From Cytospora piceicola (Eukaryota > Ascomycota > Sordariomycetes > Diaporthales > Cytosporaceae): DNA of 64,000 nucleotides. The stretch lies in contig JALQBC010000035.1 in assembly GCA_023375675.1 (NCBI GenBank), forward strand, positions 248,001-312,000, in the 5' to 3' direction. Positions 1 to 11,009 of the stretch are shown in pieces. Position 1 is the stretch's first letter; every line of letters starts with the position of its first letter. The notes below the pieces were generated by a model that had not been told where the DNA came from, ran no database searches, and worked only from the letters and a program-made list of their open reading frames with translations. Both the position numbers and the translations under genes were made by a program.

Positions 1-105
1 TAAACGCCTACGAACCCATCCTCTCGAGTCGTTGATCCGACCGCGACTGCTTTAATCTCCAAACCAAGCACACCCGACACTTTAAACGTCACGCAAATAC
101 CCAAA

Positions 106-1147
106 ATGAAGACGATAAATATTCTCCTGGCAGCGATTGTCGCTGCTTTCCCAGCCTACGCCGACGGCACGGCCACAACAGCAAATATCGAAGAACCATC
201 AGCAGTACCAACACTCGGAGCCCAGGTTGTCCAAGGCTGCTTCTCGTCATGGGGAGACTTGGTCTTCAACTCTACAACACAATATCAATCCAAGAGCGCA
301 TGTGCCTTCGATGTCTGCTATGCTGGCGGATTCCCCGTGGCTGCGACGAGTGGTGGAAATGAATGCTACTGCGGCACCAAGTACCCACCCAAAGACACTT
401 TGACAGACGATTCCGACTGCAACACGCCATGTCCCGGCTACGGACAGCAGGCCTGTTAGTATTATCTCCTTGTTCGGGGTTGTCCTTCTGTACTGACGTT
501 TCTGTAGGTGGTGGTATCAATTTCTGGACTGTCTATAATACCGGTATCAAGCTCGCAATTGACTACGCAGAGGAGAACGACACATCTACTGCGTCGACCT
601 CGGCTGCATCATCAACCGCAAGTGTAATTGCGTCATCCACCGTCGTATCAGGTGGCCAGAGTATGTATTCCCCTGACCCATCTTGCCTCGATGTCCAGCC
701 TTTCTGACTTTCTTTACAGCGAGCGTGGTCTACGTCACCGCCACCCCGACAGGTGAAGTTCCAACCACTCATGCGAAGAGCACGAACGCGACAGGAATCA
801 TAGCCGGAGTGGTTGTCGGTGTTGTGGTCGTTGCTGCATGCTTCGGTGGACTCTTCTTCTGGATGCGCCAAAAGAGGAACCGAGAGATCGAGGAAGAGCA
901 CCGACGTAATGCGGCAGTCAACGCCTTTATGGGTGGAAAGCCACCAGGCAGCAGTGGCGGCTACTCGATGGAAGCAGACACCCGTCTAGACCCCGTCATG
1001 GCCCAGCGAAGGTTGAGCAGTGGCAGTATTGCCGATAACCAAGATTACTCGCGACGAATCCTCCGGGTATGTTCTACCTCTCTCCCTTCCTTTCACTAAT
1101 TCTCCCCGAGACCAAGACTAACAAATTCATAGGTCACAAATGCGTGA
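106..1147 (+). CDS. WSC-domain cell-surface stress sensor-like protein (4 exons, 287 aa)
   Basis: Exons 106-454, 508-660, 720-1066 and 1133-1147 join in frame with GT-AG introns of 53, 59 and 66 bp; the last exon encodes only VTNA and the stop. The protein has a signal peptide (about residues 1-19), a cysteine-rich WSC domain (about 38-128, with CFSSWGD, CYAGG, ECYCG and GGINFWTVYNTG), a Ser/Thr-rich stretch, one transmembrane helix (about 193-216) followed by a basic RQKRNR stop-transfer motif, and a cytoplasmic tail of about 65 residues. WSC is a carbohydrate-binding fold, and proteins of this layout (Wsc1/Slg1 type) sense cell-wall stress and signal to Rho1 and the cell-integrity pathway. 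The Ser/Thr stretch is shorter than in yeast Wsc1, so a role as a general WSC surface protein is also possible. The start is the first ATG after a pyrimidine-rich leader. Confidence 0.88.
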
Positions 1148-4100
1148 GAATAACCCCCATTTATGACGAACGACTCTTGCCTGTACTCTACTCTTCCATC
1201 GGCATCCCTCGGCGTTTGGGGAAATCATCTCATGTCCTCGGTGGATCGACCACGCGACGAATCTCTGGCGTTTTATTTATTTTTTGGTGTGGGGAAAGCA
1301 ACATTTCGGGTCACAACCAGGCTGTGACTTATTTTGTTCCGGGCAACCGTTGCTTGCTACCTACACCGTCCTCTCCTTTACAGTCCTTCGAAACTTCTTC
1401 CGGTATGCCCGTGCGGCACGTCTCGTACGATGAGCCCGGCCAATCGACGACGATCTCTACGAAGGGATTGCCAATTTTCGTCACCACGATTAGCTTTGTG
1501 ATACCACTTTGTTTGAAATGGGCGAAGGCGTGGATACGGAGTATCGACAATCCACACACTACCTGTCTACAACCACAGGGATTGTTCCGAGACAGGTCAT
1601 CCTTTGTATATCTCTATCTATTGTTTATCTGGGCGCCGGTCCGGGGGGAGGCTGGGGACATGGGATGCCAGACGGAGGGAGGGGAACGAAAACCCGGAAT
1701 GAGCAGGCTCGCCGCCTGCTGGTCGAGTTGCGAGCAAGATGACAGGGTTGGGCACGGGGAGCCGTGGCCGGGAAGATAAATAAATGGTGCTGTCTGTCTT
1801 TTGTGAGTGTCAAGAGGACTTATATTTGGGACCTGTTGCTATCGGACAAAAAAACAAACAAAAAAGATGTGCCAACCTCTACCAATGTATCATCAGTTTT
1901 TCTACTTGTGCCCAACGCACAGTTATGGCATGTCCGAGACAGGTAATCGATGGATAGACATATACCTTTGTATTTCTTTGAAACAATTCAGCCTTCATCC
2001 ACAAGTTGGTCACATGCATGATGATCAACTAGCCGGGGCGCCTGACAAGGTGCCCCATGTCTTCGTCTCGAGCGCTATCCCGAAGACACTCACCGCATCG
2101 CCCTTTTGAGTACATGCTCATGGGTGTCATCATTGCCCAACCTGCCATTCGCTTTTTGTGTCTCACGGCTAGTCAAGCCTACCTACCTCGGTAGGGCAAG
2201 TTGACGTTAGGCTGATCCATACATGAGGATGTGGTAGTTCGTGGCGGACAGCGATGGAGGGGGGTCTATCGTTTGGTGGGACGAGTGTCGTGGGGTACAG
2301 TTTCTGTCTGGAGAGACACGGGTATCCTGTGATAGTCGGGGCCAGTAGCCGTCTGGCCACTTGACTTGAGGTTATCACCTGGATGCTGCGGGGAGGAGAG
2401 GATGGACCAGCCTTGAGGACATCTGGAGAGGAGGGGTTGATCTCAGGACCTAAGCGTGGTGTGAAGGGTAGTAGTGGCGTTGTGATGACACCGGGGCGGT
2501 GAACAAGGCAAGGCAGGTGAGGTTGAAAGAGGGAGAGCACTTGAGAAAGAGAGAAACAGAGCGGGGTTTTCAGATATTGTGGCCCAGGTGGCCTGGCCTT
2601 GTCGAGGTAATGGTGCGATCGTTGTCTCGCTGGGTAAAAAGGGCAAGCGGTGTTGATCCTCTCCAGAGCTAGACCCATGGACCCTCCGAGAGGGGACGGC
2701 GAGGCGCTGCCTGCTCTGGGGGCCCTTGATGCTCGCTTCTGGACGTGACGAGGGTAGGTTGACTGACGATGATTTCAAATCGCAGTCATGGGCTTCAAGT
2801 AATTATCAGGCCGACGAATGACAACGTGTAAACTGCACATGACAGACGCCGCGGTGTCATGGAGGCTGAGACACACGAAGCGGACTTGCAGTCATGTGAC
2901 GCCATATTTCTATCAACAAGCGATGTTGAACTTTTGGTCTTTTTTTGTTTGTTTCTGTCGCCTGCCTTTCTTTCTTTCTTTCTTTTCTCTGGCTGTCAAC
3001 ATCAATAGTCTGGGGGACAGTCTGAGATCTCCGGCGCCATCCCGTTGAGCCGCGCGTGCGACATGGCGGCTCGCTTGACTCGGATACTGTGATATCGCTA
3101 GCTGTTGTAGGCCTCTTCGTTTATCGATCCGGGAAGACTCGCCTCGACTCCCGTCCGCTCGGATCTGGAGGATGTTGATGTCTAAAAGGAGAAAAAAGGA
3201 AGTCGGTTTCCCGTGAGAAGGAGTACCTAGTTACCTATCTCCGGGACATCGTCTTGCTCACGGGCGTATGTTCTTTTTTGTTTTGATATGGGAGACAACC
3301 GTGGGTATGCATCTCCAAAAATACGCGGTTGGTGGTGACATGTCGTCTTGTCCATTATTACAGCTCAGTTGGTCTGTGACAAAAGAGACAATACCCGAGC
3401 TCTCCCCAGGTGCCCCCACCGTCTCACTGCGCGCATGTCTTTGATGAGTGTATGCGTGTCTACGATCAGATGAGGGTCTAACCCTTTTGAATGTTATGGG
3501 GTAACCCATCCAGCCAGCCAGCCAGCCTGCCTGACCTGGCTTTGATGCTGTGGACGCGAACGCGGTCTCGGAGGGGTGCTCGGATCTCATCTCCTGTTGT
3601 GGTCCAGACGTTGTTGTGCGATGTCACACTGACTCTTTGACGTATGCAGGGCCCCAGGGCCAGATACGGTCGCGTCGGTCGATCGGATCAGGCAGATGTG
3701 GCGAGCAGTAGTTTTGGGAAATGTTTGAGATCTCTCTCTGTCGTTTTTTTTGTTTATTTTTCCTTTCTGTGATTTTGCTTTCGCCTTCTTTTGCCCCGCC
3801 CCGCTGCCCATCTACCATCTACCATCGTGGCTTGAATGGTCCAAGTACGTTGTTCTTGATGTTATCCTCAGGTTTCATATTTGGGGCACATCCGGATCCG
3901 ATCAGTCGTATCTGGGAGACACGGGTGAGTACCGCATCGATAGTAGATACGTCATGAATATCGGTGTAGAGGTTCTCTTCGTTTCAGCTCGTGAGCTCAC
4001 CTCAATCTCTCTCTCTTTCTCTCTGTAAGTCCCCAGCCGAAGCAAGTGCCGTCGATCAAATGCCCCGTCAGACGATGAGGTGTTCAATATTATCAAAGCG

Positions 4101-4552
4101 TGCCGAGACCTTGATCCAGGCCCCCCAAAATCCGAGTCAAACCACGGGCGAACAGAAAGAGAGAAAGCGAGAGAGAGAGTGCGTGTGTGTGCCCCCCACC
4201 ATCCCATACATATGTAACAAACTGGACATTTTCCTCTGTGGGCCGGTGGCCATTGCACAGGGCGAGACAAGGACTTCCGGCGGGGATGTCACCGATTGGG
4301 TGGATGCCGTCTTGACAGGCAAACCTGCAGACCGTTTTGTCTCGGACGCTAGCATGATACTCTCGCCAACGGTCTCTCGCTTGGGGGGGAGGAGGAGGTG
4401 GAGGTGGTGGATGGGAGCGCGTATGCCTCGCTCGCTCAACCCTTCTTATTCGGACACGATCACGGATCCACAGAGTGGCATGACGTTGGCCTGTGGAGGC
4501 GACGAGGTCAATGGTCTCGCTGTTGTGGCTCGGTGGGTGTGTCCTGGGAAAG
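1148..4552. other. Gene-free stretch, 3.4 kb
   Basis: No convincing coding region. Open frames here (for example minus strand 2169-2678 and 4093-4656) are low-complexity, lack family motifs and have no splice-supported extensions. The DNA holds pyrimidine tracts (a TTTC run near 2966-2985 and a CT run near 4005-4024), an A-rich block near 1850-1866 and a GA-rich block near 4156-4180. This is probably the 3' UTR of the WSC gene followed by a long promoter region for the small secreted peptide gene. Confidence 0.6.
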
Positions 4553-4559
4553 TATAAAT
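4553..4559 (+). promoter_or_regulatory. TATA box of the small secreted peptide gene
   Basis: A TATAAAT motif sits 202 bp upstream of the ATG at 4761 and is followed by a CT-rich and ATC-rich leader. This layout (TATA, CT-rich start region, 150-170 nt 5' UTR ending in CTTTCAAG-ATG) is typical of highly expressed fungal genes. Confidence 0.5.
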
Positions 4560-4760
4560 GTCCCTCGTCTGGACTTCCTCTTGGGTCCCAGACTGATGGA
4601 GTATCCAAGCCCTCATCATCATCTCTCACATCATCTACTCCCATCATCACCACCATCCCGAAGCATCAGCTCTTCAAAGTCCTGTAACCAAACCACCACG
4701 CCCTCGACTGGACAAGACCAGACCTTGAACACGAACAACTCCAACCCGCCCCCTTTCAAG

Positions 4761-4913
4761 ATGCAGATCGCCTCCAAGCTCATCCTGGCAGTTGTCGTCG
4801 CCTGCGGCGCCGTGCTCTCGGCTGCTCTGCCCGCCCCTGAGCCTCAGCTGCTCCCCTCGGGCGACAAGGGAGATCCACCATCCGGCCGCCGGTCCGTCAC
4901 TGCCACGGCTTGA
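4761..4913 (+). CDS. Small secreted peptide precursor, 50 aa
   Basis: Single-exon ORF of 50 codons. Residues 1-21 form a clear signal peptide (MQIASKLILAVVVACG, then alanine-rich with cleavage probably near ALSAALP). The remainder is a proline/glycine-rich tail of about 28 residues without cysteines (PAPEPQ, SGDKGDPPSG) with a dibasic RR at about residue 43-44 that a Kex2-type protease could cut, leaving SVTATA. The codons are G/C-ending and the gene has a TATA box and a clean fungal leader, which argues for a real gene despite its size. I do not recognise the family. It may be a cell-surface or culture-abundant peptide, or the N-terminal part of a longer spliced gene, although no good donor site precedes the TGA. 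Confidence 0.55.
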   Translation: MQIASKLILAVVVACGAVLSAALPAPEPQLLPSGDKGDPPSGRRSVTATA

Positions 4914-7290
4914 TCTGGCGTGACGACGTCCGAGATTGTCAAAGGGCGACGTCTCATTGTGTGTAGTTCTAAGACCCCCGGGTGCCTCAGGATTTGACCG
5001 TGCCTTGCTGACTTTTCCTCAGTGCCTAGGGGTAGACATACATACAGACATCATACTCAAGGCTCTGGCACCAGGGACTGTGGGGAGATGACTTCGTTTT
5101 GATTCATCCAGTTCGACGGGGTTTTTTATGTTAGAATGGTTGTGGGCTTCACGGCGCAATATCAACGTGCAGGATCGGTTGTATCTGGGAGATGGAGTGT
5201 CCGGTTTGACCGGTCTAGGAAGAGCTTATAGCATAATTACGGTATCTAATAATATTATTTGTGGACTCTTTCCTACACCGGAATCATGTCTCCCGAGGGG
5301 GAGAAGTATGATATGACCCCTCGCTGTCGAATGTCAACTGATCCAGTTCTGATAACCTTGTGCCAATACAACCTTGGAAGGGGATGAAACTTGGAGACTG
5401 GGGAATGTGGGAGTTCGAGAAGACTCTCCCTAACTGGAGTTGAACACATGGGGTTACTTAGTCAGTCTCTTCGTCTCTAGCATTGTAAAGTAAACCTCTA
5501 CGAGGAGCTCTGCCGGTTTATTTCCTCTGCTCACATCTCTCATTATCCAAGTAGGTACTCAGGTATGGACCTACTCAGTGCTCGCAGTGTTAACAAGTTT
5601 CATATGTAGTGTAGATTTACCACGTGAGCCAGTCCAGGCATTCATCAAAATCCATATTTGCAACGACCCAGGCCGCCGACTTACTTCTGTCTCTGGGCAA
5701 GAATGTAATCTACTGGTAACAGACTGGAGTATATCTGCGGCTTTCCAACTTCAGCACCGCTATCTCCTCTCAACGCCGGATCATGTAGTCCACGACCTTC
5801 GTAAATCCCAAAGCCACGGAAATAACTCCGGTCAGGCCTCGGGCTGTCTGCAGCTGATTAAGTTGCATGAAAGCTTCACGACCTGCATTAGCTGCATGTG
5901 AATTGAAGCTGTCATAATCAAATTTACCGAGCACACGACCAGACTTCCCCTGTTCAAGGATGCAAGTCCAGTCCAATCAGCAGGTCGCCATCTAAGTGTC
6001 CTTCCGAACGTGCCCTTATCTATAGTCACCTCCGAGCTGTTGGCGCTCTTCATGACATGCTCAAATCGTTCCATTCCAAGGATTGCAAAACAACAAGAGG
6101 GGAACCGAGGACCCCGAAAAGCATGAAGACATAAGAGCACGCAATCGCGCAGTCAATCTCGAGCAGCCGCTTGTGTGGCCACGGCAATGCGGAACACGAA
6201 CCATCTTGGGAAAAGCTGTGCATCATACCCGAGAACGGGGATAAGGGCTTCTTTGCCAGCCGCCGTCAACCACTGTCAGCCGTTCCCTGGTGCGGGCGCA
6301 ATACGGTCTCACCCGAGCCGAAGTGGTGTGGGTGGCTGAGCGGTGGGTGGCAGAGAAACAAAGTAAGCTGGCAGCTGGCTTATGGGGGATGGGGGATGGG
6401 GGATATCCTCTGTTATAATATGTACTGCATATTGTCACATCCCGGGTCACCGATCGTCGACCTTCCACGTCGGGTCACCTACCGGATTAGTCCCAAGGCT
6501 TACTTCTTTTTGCACAAGGTGAACTGGCTGCTTTTGAAGACGATCGTTACCAATCGAGGAGAGAGAAGTCCGAACTTGGAGGGCCGGTGGAGGATGTGAT
6601 ATGGTGTTGTGCTACCGGTCCAGCGTGTGCTTGGGTTAGCAGACCTGCATGAGCGTAACTCGTATCGTCAATAGTGTCAAGGCAGACAGGGGTAACGACC
6701 TATAGGGCAAGCAGGCAGGGAGCGTATCACCATGCAGGGTCGGTTGGCGATAGATGGCATGACAACGCGGGGAAAAGCTCTGAGATCATGCCGAGCTTCA
6801 AATTTCACCCATGTGAAAGCTCTCTCTGGCTGTCCCAGCTCAAGGTGTATTCCCGGGCATGAGTTCACTTTAAGTGCCGGTTGCGAGGGCGAAAAAGCAT
6901 GGTTTACCTGCGAGTCTGTCCCATTCTGGCTTGTTCCGTGGCCCAAGATGGGAGGTGATCGGCTTTATTCCAGTTTAACTTTACATCAGACATGGTCACC
7001 TTCCAACTTCCCTGGGCCCTTTTTCAGCCGTCGTACCCCGAAGCCCCCGGAGCAAACTCGAGGCTTTTGCCCGCGCCACCACAGATCCTATTATCCCCGG
7101 GCGACATACTTACCTACATTAGCTCGTCTTTTACTAACCTCTCCTCCCCATCCTCATTCGATTTCGTGAAACGACTCCTGTTTCGACCCCCTTTTTAGTG
7201 CATCCAAAAGACCGCGTCTGGACTCTCGATCGACGACACATCTCACGACAGCCCTATCCACCCGCATAACCTCACACAATCTCACACACA
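4914..7290. other. Gene-free stretch, 2.4 kb
   Basis: No supported gene. The open frames here have no motifs. The stretch holds three tandem copies of GGGGGAT-like sequence near 6386-6405 and ordinary mixed-composition DNA. The last few hundred bases, with CT-rich runs from about 7020, are the likely promoter and leader of the CFEM gene. Confidence 0.55.
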
Positions 7291-7319
7291 CTCACACACA
7301 CACACACACACACACACAC
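7291..7319 (+). repeat. (CA)n microsatellite in the CFEM gene leader
   Basis: An almost perfect CA dinucleotide run ends 8 bp before the start codon at 7328, so it lies in the 5' UTR of the CFEM gene. Its length is likely to vary between strains. Confidence 0.85.
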
Positions 7320-7327
7320 GCTACAAG

Positions 7328-8013
7328 ATGAAGCTCCTTGCTCTCTTCCCCACACTTGCCCTCACGTACATCGGGCTCGTGGCGGCTGCGGAGGAATGTG
7401 CAAGCGTCGCCTCCACCGAGATCCCCAGCTGCGCCCAGAGCTGTATCGTCAATGGCGCGTCGACGATAGGATGTGAAGGGACGGACTTTGCCTGCCAGTG
7501 CGAGCAGTCGGCGGCTCTGTTCGCTGCGATTGAGGGCTGCGTGGCGACAGCATGCCCTTCGTCGAGTTACCAAGCTGTTATTGACGGCTCTTCAGCAGGT
7601 GAGAAATCATTTTCACATCTCAGTCACATTCGCTGTCCCGATGCAACACAGCCCAGTCACTTTTCCACCCTCGACCTCTCACCCTTGAACTTTTACCTAA
7701 TCAAGTAACTAACACCACCTCAGTATGTGACTGCGCATCGCCAGAGCTGCGCGTAGGAGCCGTCGCCGGGACAGTCAGCGTGTCGTCCGTCACGGGCACC
7801 GCGCCGGCCACCGCCAGCGCCACCATCACCGCGACCCCGACGACGACCGGCTCGGTGACCTCGGCCGGAGGGGGCGACAACACCTGGACCGGGTACACGA
7901 GCGTCTCGAACGTGGCGACGGCCTCGGCCGGCGCCGCCGCGCAGGCGACCCCGGCCGTCAACGTGATCCGCTATGTCATCCCCGTGGCGATGGCCGGCGC
8001 TGCGTTGCTGTAG
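7328..8013 (+). CDS. CFEM-domain GPI-anchored surface protein (2 exons, 186 aa)
   Basis: Exons 7328-7598 and 7724-8013 join in frame across a 125-bp GT-AG intron. A signal peptide (about 1-20) is followed by a CFEM domain (about 21-95) with the expected eight spaced cysteines, including CAQSC, CQCEQ and ACPSSS, plus a VCDC pair just after the splice. The domain is followed by a Thr/Ser/Ala-rich spacer (about 100-160) and a hydrophobic C-terminus (VIPVAMAGAALL) preceded by small residues, the pattern of a GPI-anchor signal. CFEM proteins are fungal-specific and act at the cell surface or are secreted; some bind haem and take part in iron uptake, others stabilise the wall or serve as effectors. 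The sequence alone does not distinguish these roles. Confidence 0.9.
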
Positions 8014-9220
8014 GGGCGCACATGCGGTTCGGTGGCCTGTTGCGGAGTTGTCACTCTGCCCATGGCGGCGGGTCCCTTGATGATAGATGGAGAGGGTGGT
8101 GCGACCGCCAGCCGGTCCGGTCCGGTCCTTTAGAGGCTTTTAGGTCTGAGGCACTGAGGCCTTGGGAGGAGATACCACGATAGAAAGAGGGGGGGGGGCA
8201 TTCTTAGAGTTCATTCTTGGGTTCTCGAGAGACACCATGCGGCTTCCAACATCCGACCTACTTGCCAGCGCTTTTGGCCACCGTACCCTGTCGACGCCGG
8301 ATTGAGGACTCATTGATCAAATGCACGAAGCTTGCTGGGCCTCGGCGCTGAGGTCGATTACTTTACGATGATTTTCCACGCAGGGAGGAAAGGAGGATTA
8401 CCACCTCATGTCCATGTTCATAATGAAGCCGCCCACGAAGCAAATGGGCTGGTACGGAACTGATGGTGTTCAGTGGAAAGAGGTACGAGTGACGATGCGT
8501 CTTGGGCAAGGGCATTCCTTGGATGGGAGATTACATTTGAGGCTTCGATGTATACATAAAATATTGGACAGTACAGCTTAATTCTAATGCAGAAAAGGGG
8601 TGAAAAGCGAAGGCCTTGATAGTCCCTTGTGAGAACTGCCCATCGCTGTGCTTCATATGATATGCCTTGGGATGTAGAGTTGCCATAGGCCGCAATAACA
8701 CCAAGGGCTTTACAACGAGTATGAAGGACCAGAAAGGGTGGCCTTTGATACCATGATTCCCAAGTGCTGTCTATTATCCTCAGTAAGTAAGAAAATAGAA
8801 CTCAAAGTTCCATTCCTGAGGATGATATTAAATAACCACGGCCGGCGTAGTACCCTAGGTATACACCTGGGCAATTCAAGTAGGTCACGGTCAGTCTGTC
8901 AAGTCAAAGTTACTTAATACTACATGAACCACCTCACCCCAAAGGGTAGTGTTTACATTACTTCCAGATTCAGTGGCTCAGACCATAAAGGAATACTTGT
9001 AGTGGGGGCGTTGAGCCCGAGGCGACAAAAGAAATGGCCGTTGCGTTCTGAACAATATCTCGAGAGACAAGATCGCAACCTGGGAGCGCTCCTTCGTCTA
9101 TATCACAACTCCATCATGAGTGGAGCATCCTGGCTCCAGCGGCATCAGATGGACACATCGGCAGAGCACTAATAAACCTCCTCAGATTCAAGAATATTGA
9201 GCACGATTACAGAGATAAGA
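8014..9220. other. Gene-free stretch, 1.2 kb
   Basis: No supported gene. It contains the CFEM 3' region, a G9 run near 8190 and otherwise unremarkable DNA. The open frame at 8924-9172 has no recognisable feature. Confidence 0.5.
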
Positions 9221-9284
9221 CTGCACCACCATGTTGCCCTCCTTCTCCTTTTACTGCACCACCATGTTGCCCTCCTTCTCCTTC
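9221..9284 (+). repeat. Tandem duplication, two copies of a 33-bp unit
   Basis: A block beginning CTGCACCACCATGTTGCCCT at 9221 is repeated exactly from 9254. The two copies differ only by their short spacer. It lies in non-coding DNA beyond the 3' end of the minus-strand gene at 9402. Confidence 0.85.
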
Positions 9285-9401
9285 CTCCATAATCACATGT
9301 CGCGAGGGCAGCAAAACACTCCCCAATCGCACGATCACGACAACGCATCATTCGTGTCCCCTGAAATCACATCCCGTAACGTCAATCGGCGGGGCCAGAC
9401 A

Positions 9402-10066
9402 TTATACCCGAGGCCACTTCATAGCCAGTCGCTGGAAGAACGAGAAGAGCGAGCCCTTGGGGACGTAGCCTGCGTAAGTGGCCTGCCACCAGCTAGCGAA
9501 TGATTCTGTAGACAACGAGTGTTAACTATACTGTACCCTAGGGTACTCCGGCAGCACCAACACCAAGGTGTCGAGTTTGACTTACCTTCAATTGGCCCCT
9601 CAGCCGCGAAGCCCAGAACCTCCAGCACCCAAGGCGCCATGAACCAGAGCACACCGATGGCGAGGATGGTGCAGAAGACGGCAACGGCGACGGGGTGGTC
9701 GTGGGCGAAGTCGAAAATCCCATCCGCGACCTCCTCCGCCCTCTCCAGCGCCTCTCTGATGGCCGGGCCCAGCTTCTCGCGGCTCTCGAGGGAGAGCAGG
9801 TCGACCAGCTTGTTCAGGACCGCCTTGGCGATGCCCTCGGTCCACCCTCCCGCCGTGGCCCTGACGGCATCGTGTAGGTCGCGCTCGAGCTGGTGGCCGT
9901 TCTTTTCAGCGGTGCGGAGTATGTTCAAGACATCGGTTGCGATCTCATCTGGGGTGCCGCTTTGAGTGCTGTTTGTCAGGAGCGACTGCTTCTCCATCAC
10001 ATGGCCGACATGGTCATCGGCTTCACCGAAGAGGCAGGTCAGGATATTTTCCAAAAGGCTTGCCAT
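9402..10066 (-). CDS. Interferon-induced 6-16 (IFI6/IFI27)-like small membrane protein (2 exons, 194 aa)
   Basis: On the minus strand, exon 1 (10066-9586) and exon 2 (9505-9402) join across an 80-bp GT-AG intron. After an amphipathic, charged N-terminal half (helical segments rich in E, K and L) comes a strongly hydrophobic region (AVAVFCTILAIGVLWFM) and then GFAAEGPIEESFASWWQ, with the C-terminus YVPKGSLFSFFQRLAM. The glycine/alanine membrane segment followed by GPIE, WWQ and G-Y-V-PKGSLFS matches fungal members of the interferon-6-16 family; animal relatives sit in mitochondrial or nuclear membranes and affect apoptosis, while fungal function is unknown. The frame is restored only by this intron, which supports the model. 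The family call rests on pattern recognition, not a search. Confidence 0.72.
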
Positions 10067-11009
10067 GGTGTTTTAGATATGGCTAATCAGTGAAGAGGAT
10101 GTGGTGGTGGTGCGTTGATTGTTAAGAGCCTGAGGTGAGGTCTGGGACAAAATTGTTGATGCGCGGATGGAACTGTTTTTCCTTTATTTGAAACTTCTCT
10201 TGCTTTTTCTCTCGTATCCGTAACTTAAAATTGGATCAAGGCCATCATAGCAACTGACGTGGCAGACGGCTGTGCCGCAGTTGTCTCCAATGCCCCGTAG
10301 CCGCCCAATGGTACCTATGTGTGTATGTACCTAAGTATGTAAATGATGTCTCCCACCTAGGCACCTGGGCGTGCAAACTGGCCCTTGGAGATATTAAAAT
10401 ACATTTAGTCCTTCGTGGGCACTTAGATCGGTTATAGTATGTGGCCAAGTCTGACCAGTTAAACTAAAAGGGGCTACATATGTATCACCAAGTCCCAGAC
10501 GTGGTTGTGAGAGGTCTGAAAGACTTCTTATCCGCTAATTAGGAACGACAAGAGTTCCTTTAGCCTCCCTTCAAACAAGTTCAACCTCCTCCAGGTGGTT
10601 GTATGCTGAGGTCTCGTTACCCAATCTGCTAATGTTGACTCTGGCGTGCGGTCGGCGGCTGGTGTCCAGTCAGGGTTAGACTTATTTATTTCTCATGTCG
10701 AAAGCCATCGAAACCCTGCATGGTTTCTGGTATACACCCGGGCGTCTCTACAGATTTGGTTTATGCTCCATTGAAGTCCCACCTTCACTTGCAGCGCTAT
10801 TTACCAGGCCTATTACCAGGGTTAGATTCCATATTTCTGTCCATATTTCATACAGAATCTGCAAACGACATCAAACATGCCTCTCCATATAAATCCGTCC
10901 TGACGCCCACCGAGAGCATAAGACCCAGAGTCTACAGAGTCTGGAACCTATTGGCTTAATCCAATATACAGTTTCCACAGTCACATATTGGGCTATCTTA
11001 CTGCCGATA
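10067..11009. other. Divergent intergenic region
   Basis: This 943-bp stretch lies between the divergently transcribed IFI6-like gene and the kinase-like pseudogene and holds no supported gene. It presumably carried both promoters. No clear motif was seen. Confidence 0.5.

Noticed and set aside
2169..2678. Minus-strand open frame of 169 codons
   Set aside because: Pro/Ser/Leu-rich, no motif, no splice signals that extend it; probably chance in CT/GA-skewed DNA.
4093..4656. Minus-strand open frame of 187 codons
   Set aside because: Composition-driven (poly-Pro, Ser/Leu runs from GA repeats), overlaps the promoter of the secreted peptide gene.
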